From: an uncultured Planctomycetales bacterium
GTDB taxonomy: Bacteria > Planctomycetota > Planctomycetia > Pirellulales > Thermoguttaceae
Reading direction: 5' to 3'
Length of the DNA stretch: 24,952 bases
Assembly (NCBI GenBank): GCA_937889015.1
Contig: CALARR010000024.1
Location: 1 to 24,952 of the forward strand
The notes under the pieces are model-generated. The model was not told the origin of the DNA. It saw only the letters and a list, made by a program, of their open reading frames with translations, and made no database searches. This document shows positions 23,225 through 24,952 of the stretch, in pieces (position 1 is the first letter of the stretch; every line of letters begins with the position of its first letter). The position numbers and the translations under genes are program-made.

Positions 23225-24194
23225 CGAGCTGGAAAGCCTGTTGCGCCAGACGAGCCCCCGACGCGCCACGTCCACCCCGCGCCTGCAGCCCAAGCCGCGC
23301 GTGCAGGGCGGCATGCCTTTGGAAGGCGGCCCGCGACTGGAGTTGAATCTGGAACAAGGCAGCCGCATCCTGACACGCGATCCGGCGGAACCCCTCGGCA
23401 GATCCCACCTGAACATGCCCGAAGAACGGCCGCTCCTCCCACCCCACATGACCGCCAAACCCGCCGCGCCCGTAGCCGGAGCAGCCATACCCATCGAGTC
23501 GGGCCAGATCCTCCGCTGCACGCATCTCAAGAAGAGCTACCACAAAGGACGGCTCGAAGTGCCCGTGCTGCGCGACGTGACGCTCGACATCGACAAGGGC
23601 GAATTTGTGGCGATCGTGGGGCAAAGCGGATCGGGCAAGAGTACGCTCTTGCATCTGTTGGGCACGCTCGACGCCCCCGACAGCGGGCAGATCTTCTTCG
23701 TAAACCAGCGCATCGACCGGCTGGCCGGCTCGGCCCGCGACCGCATCCGAAACCGACACTTCGGCATGATCTTCCAGTTCTATCACCTCCTGCCCGAGCT
23801 CACCACGCTGGAAAATGTGCTCGCCCCGCTGATGATCGGATGCAGCCTGTGGAACTACCTGTGCCACCGACGACGGCATCGGGCCGCGGCCACGGAACTG
23901 CTGCGGCTGGTGGGGTTGGAGCATCGCCTGAAACACAAACCGTCGGAACTGTCGGGAGGCGAAATGCAGCGTGCGGCCATCGCGCGCGCCTTGGTCACCC
24001 GACCGCAAGTCCTGCTGGCCGACGAACCCACCGGCAACCTGGACCAGGGCACCGGCCAGGAAATCATGAAAATCCTGCGAACCTTGAACCGCGATCAGAA
24101 GCTCACTATAGTCATGGTGACGCACGATCAAGCCATCGCTGCCCAGGCCGATCGGATCATTCGCCTGACCGATGGGCGAATCGAAGGCGCTTGA
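23217..24194 (+). CDS. lolD: LolD-type ABC transporter ATPase with N-terminal extension
   Basis: A 325-residue ATPase that should power the overlapping permease. The ATPase core starts near residue 99 (ILRCTHLKKSYHKG). It has Walker A GQSGSGKST (Lys141), the Q-loop segment FQFYHLLPELTTLENV typical of LolD, the signature SGGEMQ (Ser246), Walker B VLLADEPTGNLD (Glu270) and the H-loop VMVTHDQ. All catalytic parts are intact. Residues 1-98 are an extension not found in standard LolD (about 230 residues). It is rich in Pro, Arg and Ser and probably disordered. The ATG at 23217 overlaps the permease stop by 8 bp, which supports this start and translational coupling. A later start would leave a gap after the permease. 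Confidence 0.93.
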   Translation: MSDELESLLRQTSPRRATSTPRLQPKPRVQGGMPLEGGPRLELNLEQGSRILTRDPAEPLGRSHLNMPEERPLLPPHMTAKPAAPVAGAAIPIESGQILRCTHLKKSYHKGRLEVPVLRDVTLDIDKGEFVAIVGQSGSGKSTLLHLLGTLDAPDSGQIFFVNQRIDRLAGSARDRIRNRHFGMIFQFYHLLPELTTLENVLAPLMIGCSLWNYLCHRRRHRAAATELLRLVGLEHRLKHKPSELSGGEMQRAAIARALVTRPQVLLADEPTGNLDQGTGQEIMKILRTLNRDQKLTIVMVTHDQAIAAQADRIIRLTDGRIEGA

Positions 24195-24399
24195 TCGTCA
24201 GAAAACTAGTGCCCAGCAGGTGTTGTGCATCAAACGGTATCCCCGGGATACGCGGACCGGTCCCGGTCGTCTGACTGCCGCAGATGCACCAAACACCCCC
24301 TGTGGGTAGGTTCCGTACTGAATGAGCGTGCTTGGCTGCGGGCGTGTGTCGTTGGCGAGATTTCTTCGTTTCCCCTCTCACAATAGCGTACGATCTCCC
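24195..24399. other. Gap between the ABC ATPase gene and ilvE with two palindromes
   Basis: These 205 bp contain GTATCCC-C-GGGATAC (24237-24251, 7-bp arms) and, 2 bp further on, GGACCGGTCC (24254-24263, perfect 10-bp palindrome). They could end the upstream transcript as a hairpin, but no U-tract follows. No promoter for ilvE stands out: ACAATA at 24380-24385 lacks a matching -35 box. Confidence 0.35.
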
Positions 24400-24952
24400 A
24401 TGGCGTTCAAAGTCTACATCGCGGGCAAGCTTTACGAAAAAGAGGACGCCAAAGTCAGCGTCTATGACCACGGTTTGCTGTACGGCGACGGCGTCTTCGA
24501 GGGCATTCGCAGTTACAACCGTAAGGTCTTCCGCCTGCAGGAGCACTTGGATCGGCTGTGGAATTCGGCCAAGGCCATCTGCCTGCAGATTCCCATGACC
24601 AAGGCTGAGATGGCCAAGGCCATCGAGGATACGCTGGCCGTCAACGGCATCGACGACGGCTACATTCGCGTGGTGGTCACGCGCGGCGCGGGCACCCTGG
24701 GCCTGGACCCCAACCGCTGCAGCAACCCCCAGGTGATCATCATCACCGACCACATCGCCTTGTATCCCGAAGAGTTGTATCGCAAGGGGCTGGAGATCAT
24801 CACCGTCAGCACGCAGCGGACCCATCCCGCCGCGCTCAGCCCGCGCATCAAGTCGCTCAACTACCTCAACAACATCCTCGCCAAGATCGAAGGCCTGCAG
24901 GCCGGCTGCATCGAGGCCCTGATGCTCAACCACAAGGGGGAAGTGGCCGAGT
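24400..24952 (+). CDS. ilvE: Branched-chain amino-acid aminotransferase, 3' end outside the window
   Basis: This PLP enzyme (fold type IV) transfers the amino group between glutamate and the keto acids of Leu, Ile and Val. The first 184 residues are seen. They contain the family N-terminus (VYIAGKLYEKEDAKVSVYDHGLLYGDGVFEGIR), the Arg-containing FRLQEHLDRLWNSAK, YIRVVVTRGAGTLGLDP, and SPRIKSLNYLNN, where Lys151 is the expected PLP-binding lysine. The segment after it, ILAKIEGLQAGCIEALMLN, also fits IlvE. The end lies beyond 24952, so roughly 100 residues are missing. The ATG at 24400 matches the family start; no strong ribosome binding site precedes it. D-amino acid transaminase and aminodeoxychorismate lyase share the fold but fit less well. 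Confidence 0.93.
   Translation, partial: MAFKVYIAGKLYEKEDAKVSVYDHGLLYGDGVFEGIRSYNRKVFRLQEHLDRLWNSAKAICLQIPMTKAEMAKAIEDTLAVNGIDDGYIRVVVTRGAGTLGLDPNRCSNPQVIIITDHIALYPEELYRKGLEIITVSTQRTHPAALSPRIKSLNYLNNILAKIEGLQAGCIEALMLNHKGEVAE

Noticed and set aside
24237..24263. Adjacent palindromes as an intrinsic terminator of the transporter operon
   Set aside because: No run of T follows either palindrome, and the first has almost no loop.

Overview
The window is GC-rich bacterial DNA, most likely from a planctomycete (Pirellulales-like). That assignment rests on gene content, not on a marker gene. The supporting features are a large membrane Ser/Thr kinase with a Cache sensor, exported HEAT-repeat proteins, a Tat-exported TIM-barrel epimerase-like protein, a DUF5009/HGSNAT-like acyltransferase, a DUF4254 protein, paired exported transglutaminase-like proteins, a class III cyclase with an FHA domain, and loose or absent Shine-Dalgarno sequences. 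I support 18 protein genes, two of them cut by the window edges. I see no rRNA, tRNA, CRISPR array, prophage or intact insertion sequence.

Layout. 1-896 (-): exported protein, 3' end outside the window. 1328-2365 (+): rlmN, converging on an Nramp-like transporter (2394-3629, -). 3919-4524 (+): DUF4254 protein, converging on a small-molecule O-methyltransferase (4538-5533, -). 5865-7815 (+): two tandem exported transglutaminase-like paralogues; the second has lost the catalytic Cys and His. 7918-11713 (-): two-gene unit, an exported HEAT-like protein followed by a HEAT-repeat lipoprotein, with a perfect 23-nt palindrome between them. 12061-12999 (+): class II-type histone-deacetylase-like hydrolase, overlapping tail-to-tail by 7 bp with a Tat-exported TIM-barrel protein. 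18150-12993 (-): Cache-sensor kinase, then FHA-GAF-cyclase, then the TIM-barrel protein, all closely spaced and co-directional. 18401-19702 (-): DUF5009 acyltransferase. 20027-24194 (+): lysS, then a LolC/E-type permease overlapping a LolD-type ATPase. 24400 to the end (+): ilvE, 3' truncated.

How the genes may work together. The most system-like region is 14006-18150. A kinase with an extracytoplasmic Cache domain has a cytosolic C-terminal tail carrying a Thr-rich acidic motif. Directly after it comes a protein joining a phosphothreonine-binding FHA domain, a GAF domain and a class III nucleotide cyclase domain. A sensor-kinase to phospho-dependent cyclase relay is a reasonable inference, and the cyclase has unusual residues where substrate selectivity is normally set. 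The permease/ATPase pair fits lipoprotein release from the inner membrane, which suits a genome encoding exported lipoproteins. lysS, rlmN and ilvE are housekeeping genes.

Non-coding signals worth noting are a 78-bp MITE-like element with TTA flanks in the lysS leader, a telomere-like heptamer repeat with G-quadruplex potential before the permease gene, a pyrimidine-rich tract with a possible dispersed repeat at 18284-18309, and several intergenic hairpins.
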